A DNA stretch of 64,000 nt from DATMBF01 sp035559595 (GTDB lineage Bacteria > Bacteroidota > Ignavibacteria > UBA10030): assembly GCA_035559595.1 (NCBI GenBank), contig DATMBF010000030.1, forward strand, positions 1-64,000. Direction: 5' to 3'. Positions 44,918 through 53,260 of this stretch are shown here, one piece after another. Each line of letters starts with the position of its first letter. The first letter of the stretch is position 1. Below the pieces are notes generated by a model. It was not told the origin of the DNA and did not search any database. It was given only the letters and a program-made list of their open reading frames with translations. Position numbers and translations under genes: made by a program.

Positions 44918-45988
44918 CTAATTCTTGGATGCCCTTTTGGCCGCCGTCGGTGCCGGGTCGGCTTTCTGAGCTGGTATTTCGTCGGCTAACAGGCCAATCT
45001 TTTTTCGAACGACTGTGTCAATCTCCTTCACCATTGCGGGATTGCTCTGGAGATAGGTCTTCACCTGGTCGCGCCCCTGACCGATTCGGTCTTCCTTGTA
45101 GGAGAACCATGACCCGCTTTTGGCAATGATCCCGTGCTCCACGGCAAGATCGATCAAATCCCCAAGTCTGGAAATTCCCTCATTATAAAGAATATCAAAC
45201 TGTGCTTCTTTAAACGGTGGAGCAACCTTGTTTTTGACCACTTTCACGCGTGTACGATTCCCGATGACGTTCTGACCGTCCTTGATGGCTTCGATTCGCC
45301 GAACGTCGAGCCGGACGGAGGCGTAAAATTTCAGAGCGTTTCCGCCTGTGGTCGTTTCCGGATTCCCAAACATCACGCCGATCTTTTGGCGGAGTTGGTT
45401 CGTGAAGATGACGCACGTTTTGGACTTGCTGATGGCGGCCGTGAGTTTTCGCAGTGCTTGAGACATCAAGCGCGCTTGCACGCCCATGGAGGGATCGCCC
45501 ATTTCGCCTTCGATTTCAGCTCGAGGTGTCAAAGCCGCAACAGAGTCGATGACGATGACATCCAGCGCGCCGCTCCGAACCAGCGTTTCCACAATCTCCA
45601 ATGCCTGCTCACCAAACTCCGGCTGAGAGAGAAGCAGGTTGTTGATATCCACGCCAAGTTTCTTCGCATAGGCTACGTCGAGTGCGTGTTCGGCATCGAT
45701 GAAGGCCGCAACTCCCCCTTGTCGTTGGGCTTCCGCAATCACATGCAAGCAAAGGGTCGTCTTGCCCGAAGATTCCGGTCCGAACACCTCTACAACGCGA
45801 CCTCGAGGCACGCCGCCGATTCCAAGCGCAACGTCGAGCGAGATCGAGCCGGTGGAGATAGCATCGACCTTTGCGATCGGCCCTTCCGTCAGCTTCATGA
45901 TCGAGCCTTTGCCGTGCTGCTTCTCGATCTGATCGATGGCAATCTTGAGTGCCTGAAGTTTCGCTTCTTTATTGTTCGTCTCAGCCAT
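44918..45988 (-). CDS. recA: Recombinase RecA
   Basis: This 356-residue protein catalyses homologous pairing and strand exchange and triggers LexA cleavage. Walker A is GPESSGKTT at residues 70-78. Walker B is VIVIDSVAAL, followed by the L1/L2 region with MSQALRKLTAAI and FTNQLRQKIGVMFGNPETTTGG. It lies 15 bp after thpR and before recX in a long run starting at pgsA. No LexA-type operator can be assigned by eye. Confidence 0.98.
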   Translation of the reverse strand: MAETNNKEAKLQALKIAIDQIEKQHGKGSIMKLTEGPIAKVDAISTGSISLDVALGIGGVPRGRVVEVFGPESSGKTTLCLHVIAEAQRQGGVAAFIDAEHALDVAYAKKLGVDINNLLLSQPEFGEQALEIVETLVRSGALDVIVIDSVAALTPRAEIEGEMGDPSMGVQARLMSQALRKLTAAISKSKTCVIFTNQLRQKIGVMFGNPETTTGGNALKFYASVRLDVRRIEAIKDGQNVIGNRTRVKVVKNKVAPPFKEAQFDILYNEGISRLGDLIDLAVEHGIIAKSGSWFSYKEDRIGQGRDQVKTYLQSNPAMVKEIDTVVRKKIGLLADEIPAQKADPAPTAAKRASKN

Positions 45989-46003
45989 TGGAACTCCGTG
46001 TGA

Positions 46004-46564
46004 TCATGTGAGGGTAAATGCTTTCTTCACTGCGTATGTCGATCCGGTGGGGTGAAGCGTGCTCTGCATGATAAGCACCCCCGAGCAGAGCGATCGAATC
46101 GGCTCAAAGGTAAGTGATTTTAGTTTGTCTGTCAAGCGACGAAGGTTCCTTGTACCTCTCACACGACCGATGGTGATGTGAGGATGAAACTCACGATCCT
46201 CTTTTTTGAATCCGAACTCGTACGATGTTTCCTCAACGACTCGCTGAATCTCACCGAGAGTTCTACTATGTTCCGCTCCAATCCAAACGACCCGTGGGTG
46301 TTCGAGGGAAGGGAACCCTCCGAGGTGGCGGTAGACGATTTCAAACGGAGGGAATCTCTTGAGGCGTTCTTCCAAGGCCTTGGAAAGATGATTGAATTTC
46401 TCAATCTCAACATTCCCAAGAAACTTCAACGTGATATGGAGTTTCTCTATGTTTTCCCAACGAACGTCTGCATTGACATCCTGTAATTCTTTGAGTGTCA
46501 AAGCGATACGTTCTCGAACGGAGGAATCGGTTGGCAGCGCGATAAAGGCGCGAATGGATTCCAT
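46004..46564 (-). CDS. thpR: RNA 2',3'-cyclic phosphodiesterase (LigT/ThpR)
   Basis: This 186-residue member of the 2H phosphoesterase family has the two catalytic motifs HITLKFLG (near residue 45) and HITIGRV (near 130), at the usual spacing. It begins with RAFIALPTDSSVRERI, the family start. It hydrolyses 2',3'-cyclic phosphate ends of RNA. The gene lies between cinA and recA, a frequent position. Confidence 0.92.
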   Translation of the reverse strand: MESIRAFIALPTDSSVRERIALTLKELQDVNADVRWENIEKLHITLKFLGNVEIEKFNHLSKALEERLKRFPPFEIVYRHLGGFPSLEHPRVVWIGAEHSRTLGEIQRVVEETSYEFGFKKEDREFHPHITIGRVRGTRNLRRLTDKLKSLTFEPIRSLCSGVLIMQSTLHPTGSTYAVKKAFTLT

Positions 46565-46603
46565 GCAGAGGTTCTAAGTTTGCTGGGTGTGGGATTATGC
46601 AGA

Positions 46604-47854
46604 TTATTCCAATTTCAGGATTTTGCGCCTCAGGAGTTCCAGTGCAGCTTGTGACGCTCGTTCTTTGAATCGTCTTCGATCATCTCCGAAATTGAACCGG
46701 AGCGCGAGTGTCTCATTTTTGTCAGAATAGCCGATCCAAACCAATCCCACCGGCTTTTCAGCAGTTCCCCCCGTCGGACCGGCGATTCCTGTGGTCGAGA
46801 TTCCAATATCCGTGTTCGATTTCGTTCTGACGCCAAATGCCATCGCCTCAGCAACTTCTCGGCTCACTGCCCCAAAATCACGAATCAGCGACTCCGGAAC
46901 ACCCAATTCTTCAACTTTTGACTCATTGCTGTATGTGATGAGCGCGCGATCGAAATAGCGTGAGCTGCCTGGTGCGTTCGTGATTCGATCGGCTATAAGC
47001 CCACCCGTGCAAGATTCGGCAACGGAAAGCGTTAGTTTGTGTTCGGCGAGCATTTTTCCAATGACGTGTTCCAATTCCTCATCCCCAATCGCATAGATGT
47101 ACTTGCCGACCTTCGCGCGAAGTTTTGCTTCAACCTCATCAATTGCTCTTTTTGCTTCGTCGGAAGAACGGGCTCGAGCGGAAAGGCGAAGCCTTACTCC
47201 GAGTGGGCTTGGGAGGAAGGCGAGTGTTATTCCTGAATCGGCTGGAAAATACTGGTTTGTATCCCCAATTTGTTCGGCAAGAAATGATTCCGGAATCCCC
47301 GTTGTTTTCAGAGTTTTGTGAAGAATGACATAATCGCTTCCCTTTTTTGCAAAGAAGGGGATGAGAAAGTCCTCAACCATCGATTTCATTTCAAAAGGGA
47401 CCCCCGGCATGGCCGCGAAATACCTCCCCTCCTTTTCAAAGAAATAGCCCGGAGCAGTCCCATAACGGTTCTGGATGACGGTGCAACCTGACGGGACCAT
47501 CGCTTGATCCTCATTGATCTTCTTCGGTTCGACGCCTCTCCTTGCAAAAATTCGACGCACGTTTTCCAGCGCCTGCTGATCAACCACCAATGGTGTCTTG
47601 AAGAAGTCACAGATGGCATCCCTTGTGATGTCATCGTGCGTTGGCCCGAGCCCACCGGTAACAAGAACGACATCGTACGATGACCAAGCCTGCTCGAATG
47701 AGCGAAGAATGTCTGGTTTTCGATCGCCTACCGTCGTCATCCGTCCAACGAGGATTCCGACCGAGTTAAGTTGCTCGGCGATGAAGGCCTGATTCGTATT
47801 GACAACCTGGCCAATGAGAAGCTCATCGCCAATTGAGATGATTTCTGCGACCAT
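46604..47854 (-). CDS. cinA: CinA-family protein (nucleotide pyrophosphatase and NMN amidase)
   Basis: This 416-residue protein has the N-terminal MoCF/COG1058 domain (about 1-170; AEIISIGDELLIGQVVNTN, VLVTGGLGPTHDDITRD). The C-terminal CinA amidase domain (about 255-410; SVAESCTGGLIADRITNAPGSS, GISTTGIAGPTGG) converts nicotinamide mononucleotide to the acid form. Together these are the common full-length CinA. The gene precedes thpR-recA, a position known in many bacteria. Confidence 0.95.
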   Translation of the reverse strand: MVAEIISIGDELLIGQVVNTNQAFIAEQLNSVGILVGRMTTVGDRKPDILRSFEQAWSSYDVVLVTGGLGPTHDDITRDAICDFFKTPLVVDQQALENVRRIFARRGVEPKKINEDQAMVPSGCTVIQNRYGTAPGYFFEKEGRYFAAMPGVPFEMKSMVEDFLIPFFAKKGSDYVILHKTLKTTGIPESFLAEQIGDTNQYFPADSGITLAFLPSPLGVRLRLSARARSSDEAKRAIDEVEAKLRAKVGKYIYAIGDEELEHVIGKMLAEHKLTLSVAESCTGGLIADRITNAPGSSRYFDRALITYSNESKVEELGVPESLIRDFGAVSREVAEAMAFGVRTKSNTDIGISTTGIAGPTGGTAEKPVGLVWIGYSDKNETLALRFNFGDDRRRFKERASQAALELLRRKILKLE

Positions 47855-47866
47855 GGGGAGAGGATG

Positions 47867-48418
47867 TCAGAACTGAAGAAGGAAGTCGTGGATCGTCTGA
47901 TTCAACAAGGCAAGATGCAAGACGAGATTGGCGTAGACAGCGGCAATGACGTCATCAAGCATGATTCCCAATCCGCCCTTGGCGCGATCAACTTGCCGTG
48001 CAGGAAAGGGTTTTACGATATCCATGATCCTGAAGAGAAAAAAAGCAACGACGACGACTCCAAGACTTTTTGGCTGGAGGAACAGCGTGACCCACATGCC
48101 GACAACTTCATCGATTGTCACTTGTGATGGGTCGTGACCGTACCGACTTTCCATTTTGCCTGCGGCATTTGCACCGAGAATGAATCCGAGGAAACACGCC
48201 GTCATGATTGAAGCGGGGTGCTCGAATCCGGGAATAAAGTAGATCGCAACAGCCAACGCACTTCCCACTGTACCTGTCGCGATGGGGGAATAGCCGGTAA
48301 AAAACCCGGTGGCAAACAATTTGACGATGAAGGGGATTTCCGTCACCAGGGCTTGTTTGAGCGCCTCTGCGTGAGTCAGGGAGCTATTCGGATTCGGTGA
48401 CTCGGCTGGTGTAGGCAT
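47867..48418 (-). CDS. pgpA: Phosphatidylglycerophosphatase A
   Basis: This 183-residue integral membrane protein dephosphorylates phosphatidylglycerophosphate to phosphatidylglycerol. Visible are the family block FATGFFTGYSPIATGTVGSALAVAIYF and the active-site region YGHDPSQVTIDEVVGMWVTLF, with MLDDVIAAVYANLV at the C-terminus. The ATG at 48418 is chosen over an upstream TTG. It overlaps the end of pgsA by 35 bp, so the two steps of phosphatidylglycerol synthesis are probably translated together. Confidence 0.93.
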   Translation of the reverse strand: MPTPAESPNPNSSLTHAEALKQALVTEIPFIVKLFATGFFTGYSPIATGTVGSALAVAIYFIPGFEHPASIMTACFLGFILGANAAGKMESRYGHDPSQVTIDEVVGMWVTLFLQPKSLGVVVVAFFLFRIMDIVKPFPARQVDRAKGGLGIMLDDVIAAVYANLVLHLALLNQTIHDFLLQF

Positions 48419-49010
48419 ACAGGTGGCGGATGATCTTCCAATTGTCAATAATGTAGAGAAGACCTGTCCAGAACGTGAGGATGGCGATAGCCGTCATAAG
48501 GGAGTAGAGGATGGAATAATCGAGAAGCTGATCGATGAGCTCGCCGAAGCGGACGCGAAAGTATTCTGTATCCTTTGCCACGTAGAGGAGGAGCACATAA
48601 AAGATGACAACGAATTGCGTGAACGTTTTAGTCTTCGCGAGACGCGTTGTGTCGATTGGCGTGCCCTTGAACTCGGCATAAGAGCGGAGAAAGGTTACGA
48701 GGAAGTCACGCGCAACGATAATCCACACGGTCCATGGTGGTGCAAGATCCAGATAGATGAAAGCGATAAGCGCTGCCGACGTAATAACCTTGTCTGCAAG
48801 CGGGTCAAGGAAGGTTCCCCAACGTGTTACGTAACCCCACCGTCTCGCAACCCAGCCGTCATACCAATCAGTTGTCAGGGCAATTGCAAAGATAAGCAGA
48901 GATACCTGCCGAAGTGTGACATCTTCCGACAACAGAAAAGCCAGGAACACCGGAGTGAGGATGATCCGGAGGAACGTTAACTGGTTTGGTGGTGTAAATG
49001 AGAAAGACAT
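48384..49010 (-). CDS. pgsA: CDP-diacylglycerol-glycerol-3-phosphate phosphatidyltransferase
   Basis: This 208-residue membrane enzyme makes phosphatidylglycerophosphate. It has four hydrophobic segments and the CDP-alcohol phosphotransferase motif DGWVARRWGYVTRWGTFLDP, which continues into LADK with the conserved aspartates. The ATG at 49010 gives the typical N-terminus (PNQLTFLRIILTPVFL); a longer in-frame start adds residues not seen in the family. It heads the pgsA-pgpA-cinA-thpR-recA-recX run. Confidence 0.93.
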   Translation of the reverse strand: MSFSFTPPNQLTFLRIILTPVFLAFLLSEDVTLRQVSLLIFAIALTTDWYDGWVARRWGYVTRWGTFLDPLADKVITSAALIAFIYLDLAPPWTVWIIVARDFLVTFLRSYAEFKGTPIDTTRLAKTKTFTQFVVIFYVLLLYVAKDTEYFRVRFGELIDQLLDYSILYSLMTAIAILTFWTGLLYIIDNWKIIRHLYAYTSRVTESE

Positions 49011-49130
49011 TGGCCTGGACGCCTGCAGATTTTGCCGGGTTCGAGAGGGATTCGTCAGCAATGAATACCTGTTGTCAAAGTCATCATTTTGCTGATCGCA
49101 TAGCTAATCTACAACTTTTTGGCTGGAAAC

Positions 49131-49157
49131 AAAAAATCCCGTCCTTGCGAACGGGAT
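49131..49157 (-). terminator. Terminator of rpmB
   Basis: On the - strand ATCCCGT pairs with ACGGGAT (8-base loop) and a run of six T follows at 49136-49131. It lies 24 bp after the rpmB stop, separating that gene from pgsA. Confidence 0.82.
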
Positions 49158-49180
49158 GAATTTCTCTACACAGAGGCCGG

Positions 49181-49372
49181 TCAGGCCGCCTTGCGGACTC
49201 TTCCGGTTTTAATGCAGTTTGTGCAGACCAGCATTCTCTTCACGGAACCGTCTACAACTGCACGAACTTTTTGCAGGTTCGGCAGAAAGCGGCGCGGCGT
49301 CCGGTTGTGAGCATGACTCACATGGTTACCGGCCATCGGTTTCTTACCGCACATCTCACACATTCTTGCCAT
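49181..49372 (-). CDS. rpmB: 50S ribosomal protein L28 (zinc-binding form)
   Basis: This 63-residue protein is a large-subunit ribosomal protein. It has MCEMCGKKPMAGNHVSHAHNRTPRRFLPNLQKV and a C-terminal CTNCIKTGRV. The two CxxC pairs show the zinc-ribbon (C+) form. GGAG six bases before the ATG at 49372 decides the start over an upstream in-frame ATG. It is followed by its own terminator. Confidence 0.95.
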   Translation of the reverse strand: MARMCEMCGKKPMAGNHVSHAHNRTPRRFLPNLQKVRAVVDGSVKRMLVCTNCIKTGRVRKAA

Positions 49373-49511
49373 CTCAGTCTCCAACAATAGCGTTTTCGGT
49401 GAACAACACTGCTACAATATACTCAGAATCCTCTGGAGAGGCAAGGAGATTCTCCGCTTGAGCTCGCCTTGATTTTTCCTCCTCAAAGCTGTATTCTTTT
49501 CCATGAGATTT

Positions 49512-49880
49512 ATGAGTGTCCAAGTGTGATTCACACATCAAGACCTGCTTTTCCCACAGGAAGACGGCATCAGTCACGAAGTATTTGAGGGGGAGCTCGT
49601 TATGACGCCTGCACCTTCCACTCTTCACCGGCAAACGATCGCTAATCTCCTTAAGCTTCCTTTACCGCATATCGATGCCAGGGACCTGGGTCGCGTCTAT
49701 GCTGCACCACTTGATGTTCATGTTGCTGAAGAGACAGTCGTAGAGCCTGATTTCGCCTTCATCTCGAAAGAACGATTTGCCATCGTTGAGATAGAGACGC
49801 ATCAAAAGTGCACCGGATCTCGTTGTCGAAGTCACCTCACCTGTAACAGAAGAACGTGACCGTGGGTTGGAAGTGAGCCA
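49512..49880 (+). pseudogene. Broken Uma2-family endonuclease gene
   Basis: From ATG 49512 the frame reads MSVQV, then an in-frame TGA (49527-49529), then FTHQDLLFPQEDGISHEVFEG, ELVMTPAPS and VVEPDFAFISKERFAIVE. Near 49803-49810 the frame shifts by one and continues as APDLVVEVTSPVTEERDRG. These are diagnostic Uma2 (DUF820) motifs of PD-(D/E)XK-like proteins. The C-terminal third is missing. With a stop, a frameshift and a lost end, the gene is dead. The rest of 49373-50027 shows no other gene. Confidence 0.85.
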
Positions 49881-50027
49881 GCGGTCAAAAACAACCCCCT
49901 TACAGCCAATTCCTTATGGTGTCGACTTTTTGTTTCTACGTTTGCAGCCTGCTTTTTTTTTGGTTATCATAACCAAAATTACTCTGTATTCATCACTCGT
50001 AGCATCTATCGTCCTGAATCCATTGGT

Positions 50028-51065
50028 ATGACAGTGCTGGGTATCGAAACATCGTGCGATGAGACTTCCGCCGCAGTGGTGCGTGAAGGAGCGCTGCTCT
50101 CCAATATCACGCGCTCGCAACTCTTTCATTCTGAGTTTGGCGGAGTAGTGCCGGAGCTTGCATCCCGTGCGCATCAGCGACTGATTATCCCGATCGTTCA
50201 GGAAGCTCTTAAGAAAGCCGGTGTGAAGAAGAAAGAGCTCGACGCAATAGCGGCTGTTTATGGGCCGGGTTTGATCGGCTCTTTGCTGGTGGGACTCAGT
50301 TTCGGTAAAGCCATGGCGATGGGTCTCGGACTTCCCTTCGTCGGCGTGAATCATATGGAGGCCCACGTCTTTTCAAACCTCATTGACGAGCCCAAACCGT
50401 CGTTTCCATTCATCAATCTTACCGTCTCCGGTGGGCATACTCAGCTTCTCCTCGTCAGGCGGCCGTTTGAATACGAGCTGCTTGGCCAAACGAAGGATGA
50501 TGCCGTCGGTGAAGCGTTCGACAAAGTTGCGAAGATGCTGGGACTCGGGTATCCCGGCGGACCCATCATTGATCAAATGGCAAAGAAGGGGAATCCGAAG
50601 TTCGTGGATTTCCCTCGACCGTATCTGGACGATCAATCGTTTCAGTTCAGCTTCAGCGGGTTAAAAACCTCGGTTCTCTATTATCTTCGTAGGGTTGGAT
50701 TCAAAGCAGGGGAGAATAGTGCAAAAAATCTTTCGCCAAACTTCGTCGCTGATGTTTGTGCCAGTTTTCAGGCGGCAGTTGTTGATGTGCTCGTTCAGAA
50801 ACTTCAGTGGGCGGCGGAGCGATTCCGAATCAAGCAGATAGCCGTTGCGGGAGGAGTAGCGGCGAATTCCGAGTTGCGCAGACGCCTGAAGGAGCTCCAA
50901 GAAAAGGCGGGGTACAGAATTTTCATCCCGACGTTTGAGTATTGCACCGATAACGGCGCAATGGTGGCAATGGTTGGATATATGAAGTTGAAGGATGGAA
51001 GAACGTCAACTCTTGAATTGACCGCCGAGCCGAATCTCTCAATAACCGCAGGAGCCGATTCGTAA
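50028..51065 (+). CDS. tsaD: tRNA N6-adenosine threonylcarbamoyltransferase TsaD
   Basis: This 345-residue enzyme transfers threonylcarbamoyl to A37 of tRNAs reading ANN codons, working with TsaB and TsaE. It opens with the phosphate-binding GIETSCDETSAAVV, and has the metal-binding histidines in NHMEAHVFSN, then SGGHTQLLLV, the motif DAVGEAFDKVAKMLGLGYPGGP and VAGGVAANSELRRRL, all as in the family. It starts a + strand run with trpA 14 bp downstream. Confidence 0.97.
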   Translation: MTVLGIETSCDETSAAVVREGALLSNITRSQLFHSEFGGVVPELASRAHQRLIIPIVQEALKKAGVKKKELDAIAAVYGPGLIGSLLVGLSFGKAMAMGLGLPFVGVNHMEAHVFSNLIDEPKPSFPFINLTVSGGHTQLLLVRRPFEYELLGQTKDDAVGEAFDKVAKMLGLGYPGGPIIDQMAKKGNPKFVDFPRPYLDDQSFQFSFSGLKTSVLYYLRRVGFKAGENSAKNLSPNFVADVCASFQAAVVDVLVQKLQWAAERFRIKQIAVAGGVAANSELRRRLKELQEKAGYRIFIPTFEYCTDNGAMVAMVGYMKLKDGRTSTLELTAEPNLSITAGADS

Positions 51066-51079
51066 TCGGCTCAAGCAGC

Positions 51080-51874
51080 ATGAACCGGATCCAAAAGAAA
51101 TTCGAGCAACTCCACACAACCGGAAAAAAGGCGATTGTTCCCTACATCACTCCGGAGTTCCCCTTCAAAGGCATCACGCTCGATCTTCTGCGCGCCTGTA
51201 AAGAGGCGGGAGCCGACATGGTTGAAGTTGGAATCCCATTTTCGGATCCGCTCGCGGATGGACCAACGATTCAGCATTCGTCACATGTTGCATTGTCGAA
51301 TGGAGTGACGATGAGCTCCATTCTTGACATAGTTCGAGAATTTCGCCGGCAAAGCGAGATACCGATTATCCTTATGGGATATGTTAACCCAATGTTCAGG
51401 AGGGGATACGAACGATTCACGGCCGAAGCAAGCAGTGCGGGGGTCGATGGACTCATTGTGCCTGACCTACCTCCTGAGGAGGGGTTCGAACTGAAGAAAG
51501 CCTGCGAATCTGCAGGACTGAGCATCGTCTTTCTGATTGCGCCGACCACACCGGATGAACGAATGAAGAGGATCGATCTGCTCTCCACAGATTTTACTTA
51601 TTGTGTCTCGGTTACCGGTGTTACGGGTTCCCGCGAGTCAATCGGCACGAACGGTTCTCTCGACCGTTTCCTTCAAAGAGTACGTTTGAACGTGAAAAAG
51701 CCGTTCGTTGTCGGTTTTGGCATCTCGAACTCGGATCAAGTCCGTAACGTCTGCCGTTACGCTGACGGCGCTGTTGTCGGCTCGGCGCTCATTGATGCCA
51801 TCGGCAAAGCCCACAATCCCGCGGAAGCCATCGACCATACAAAACGTTTTCTTCTCTCACTCTCTCCATCATAA
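51080..51874 (+). CDS. trpA: Tryptophan synthase alpha subunit
   Basis: This 264-residue TIM-barrel enzyme cleaves indole-3-glycerol phosphate to indole, which passes to the beta subunit. Visible are FVPYI-like IVPYITPEFP, the catalytic Glu in DMVEVGIPFSDPLADGP, the catalytic Asp in GVDGLIVPDLPPEE, and the phosphate-binding GFGISNSDQV and GAVVGSALID. Its usual partner trpB and other trp genes are not in the window, so it is detached from the operon. Its stop overlaps the start of the chorismate mutase gene by one base. Confidence 0.95.
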   Translation: MNRIQKKFEQLHTTGKKAIVPYITPEFPFKGITLDLLRACKEAGADMVEVGIPFSDPLADGPTIQHSSHVALSNGVTMSSILDIVREFRRQSEIPIILMGYVNPMFRRGYERFTAEASSAGVDGLIVPDLPPEEGFELKKACESAGLSIVFLIAPTTPDERMKRIDLLSTDFTYCVSVTGVTGSRESIGTNGSLDRFLQRVRLNVKKPFVVGFGISNSDQVRNVCRYADGAVVGSALIDAIGKAHNPAEAIDHTKRFLLSLSPS

Positions 51875-52173
51875 TGGCGCAAGACCCCAACCGACTTCTT
51901 GACGACTGGAGAAAGAAGATCGACGCGATCGACCTTGATCTTGTCCGCTTGCTGAATGAACGGGCGCAATGTGCTCAGGAAATCGGCAAAATCAAAAAGA
52001 AGCTCGGTTTACCGGCATATTCCCCAGACCGGGAAGAAGAAATCATGCGCAACGTCACTTCACAGAGTCATGGACCTCTGTCGTTGCAGGCTCTTCGAAG
52101 ACTCTTCGAACGGATCATAGACGAGTCCCGCTCGCTCGAACGTCGGGCAATTGAAGGAAAGTCGGATGAGTAA
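51874..52173 (+). CDS. Chorismate mutase, AroQ type
   Basis: This 99-residue protein converts chorismate to prephenate, the branch point to phenylalanine and tyrosine. It has the helical AroQ pattern: WRKKIDAIDLDLVRLLNERAQ, the active-site lysine/arginine positions in GKIKKKLGLPAYSPDREEEI, and a C-terminal helix with FERIIDESRSLE. It stands alone, without prephenate dehydratase or DAHP synthase fused. It overlaps trpA by one base and the next gene by eight. Confidence 0.92.
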   Translation: MAQDPNRLLDDWRKKIDAIDLDLVRLLNERAQCAQEIGKIKKKLGLPAYSPDREEEIMRNVTSQSHGPLSLQALRRLFERIIDESRSLERRAIEGKSDE

Positions 52174-53260
52174 CGTGTTTCAAGAGAGAGGAGAACAGTT
52201 GGCGGAAACGGTGAAGGACTTCTTGAAAACACCTGAATTCAAGAAATGGGTTCTGCCTCCTCTCATTCTCCTTACTGTTCTTCTGCTTGCGGCCTACGTC
52301 ATCTTCTGGATGCCGAATACGTTTGATACAGATGAAAAAGTTCTTATCGTATCGAGAGGCGCAACGTTCAAAACGGTAATGGATTCGTTGGAAGCTGCCG
52401 GTGTGATCCGATCACGGCTTACGTTTGAATTCGCAGGTCGGATTCTTGGCTATACCACTTCGGTCAAGGTCGGAAAGTACGTTTTCAGGAGTGGGGTCTC
52501 GAACAGCGAGTTGCTTCGTGATCTTCGATATGGAGAATCGAGAAACCTTATTCCCGTCTCGATTCCCGAAGGAACTCGAATGACCGGCATTATGCGCCGT
52601 ATTGCCCAGACGCTCGGAGTGAACGAGAGCGAGCTCGTTGCTCTTTGCTCTGACTCCGCGTTCATAGGGTCATTGGGATTGGATGTGCCGAATCTTGAGG
52701 GATATCTGCTGCCGGACACCTATTACTTCCACTGGCAAACCGACGAACGGGAGATTTTGACGCGACTCGTAACTGCATTTGTGGGGTTCTATGACGACCG
52801 TCTCAAAGATCGGCAGCGCGAAATGAAAATGACGATGCATGAAGTTGTCACACTTGCTTCCATTGTTGAGGGTGAAGCGGTCATCGATTCGGAGCGGGCC
52901 ACGATCGCCGGTGTGTATCACAACCGACTCAAAAAGCGAATGCGACTCGAGGCCGATCCGACAATCCAGTACATTCTTGCCGACGGACCTCGCCGTTTGT
53001 TCTATCGAGACCTTCGTGTGAATTCACCCTATAATACCTACCTGAATTATGGTTTGCCACCGGGACCGATTAACAATCCCGGCCGTCAATCAATCATTGC
53101 AGTGTTATATCCGGAGAATCATGATTATCTCTTCTTTGTTGCCGACGGGCAGGGGGGGCACCGGTTTTCGAAGACTTATGGTGAGCATCAACGGCACGTA
53201 AAAACCTTCCGTCGGTTCCGTCGTGAAATGCAAAAGCACAGTCAGATCGGCGGAGGATAA
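52166..53260 (+). CDS. mltG: Endolytic murein transglycosylase MltG
   Basis: This 364-residue inner-membrane protein has a short cytoplasmic N-terminus, one membrane helix (about 32-54, LILLTVLLLAAYVIFW) and a YceG domain. The domain has the catalytic Glu in ASIVEGEAV and the conserved YNTYLNYGLPPGPINNPG. It cleaves nascent peptidoglycan strands and probably ends their synthesis. The ATG at 52166 is preferred; it overlaps the chorismate mutase stop by eight bases. Confidence 0.95.
   Translation: MSNVFQERGEQLAETVKDFLKTPEFKKWVLPPLILLTVLLLAAYVIFWMPNTFDTDEKVLIVSRGATFKTVMDSLEAAGVIRSRLTFEFAGRILGYTTSVKVGKYVFRSGVSNSELLRDLRYGESRNLIPVSIPEGTRMTGIMRRIAQTLGVNESELVALCSDSAFIGSLGLDVPNLEGYLLPDTYYFHWQTDEREILTRLVTAFVGFYDDRLKDRQREMKMTMHEVVTLASIVEGEAVIDSERATIAGVYHNRLKKRMRLEADPTIQYILADGPRRLFYRDLRVNSPYNTYLNYGLPPGPINNPGRQSIIAVLYPENHDYLFFVADGQGGHRFSKTYGEHQRHVKTFRRFRREMQKHSQIGGG

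Noticed and set aside
45134..46003. Open frame of 289 codons on the + strand
   Set aside because: Antisense to recA; composition reflects the opposite strand.
49374..49634. Open frame of 86 codons on the - strand next to rpmB
   Set aside because: It lies opposite the broken Uma2 gene, overlaps the rpmB leader and shows no protein features or good start.
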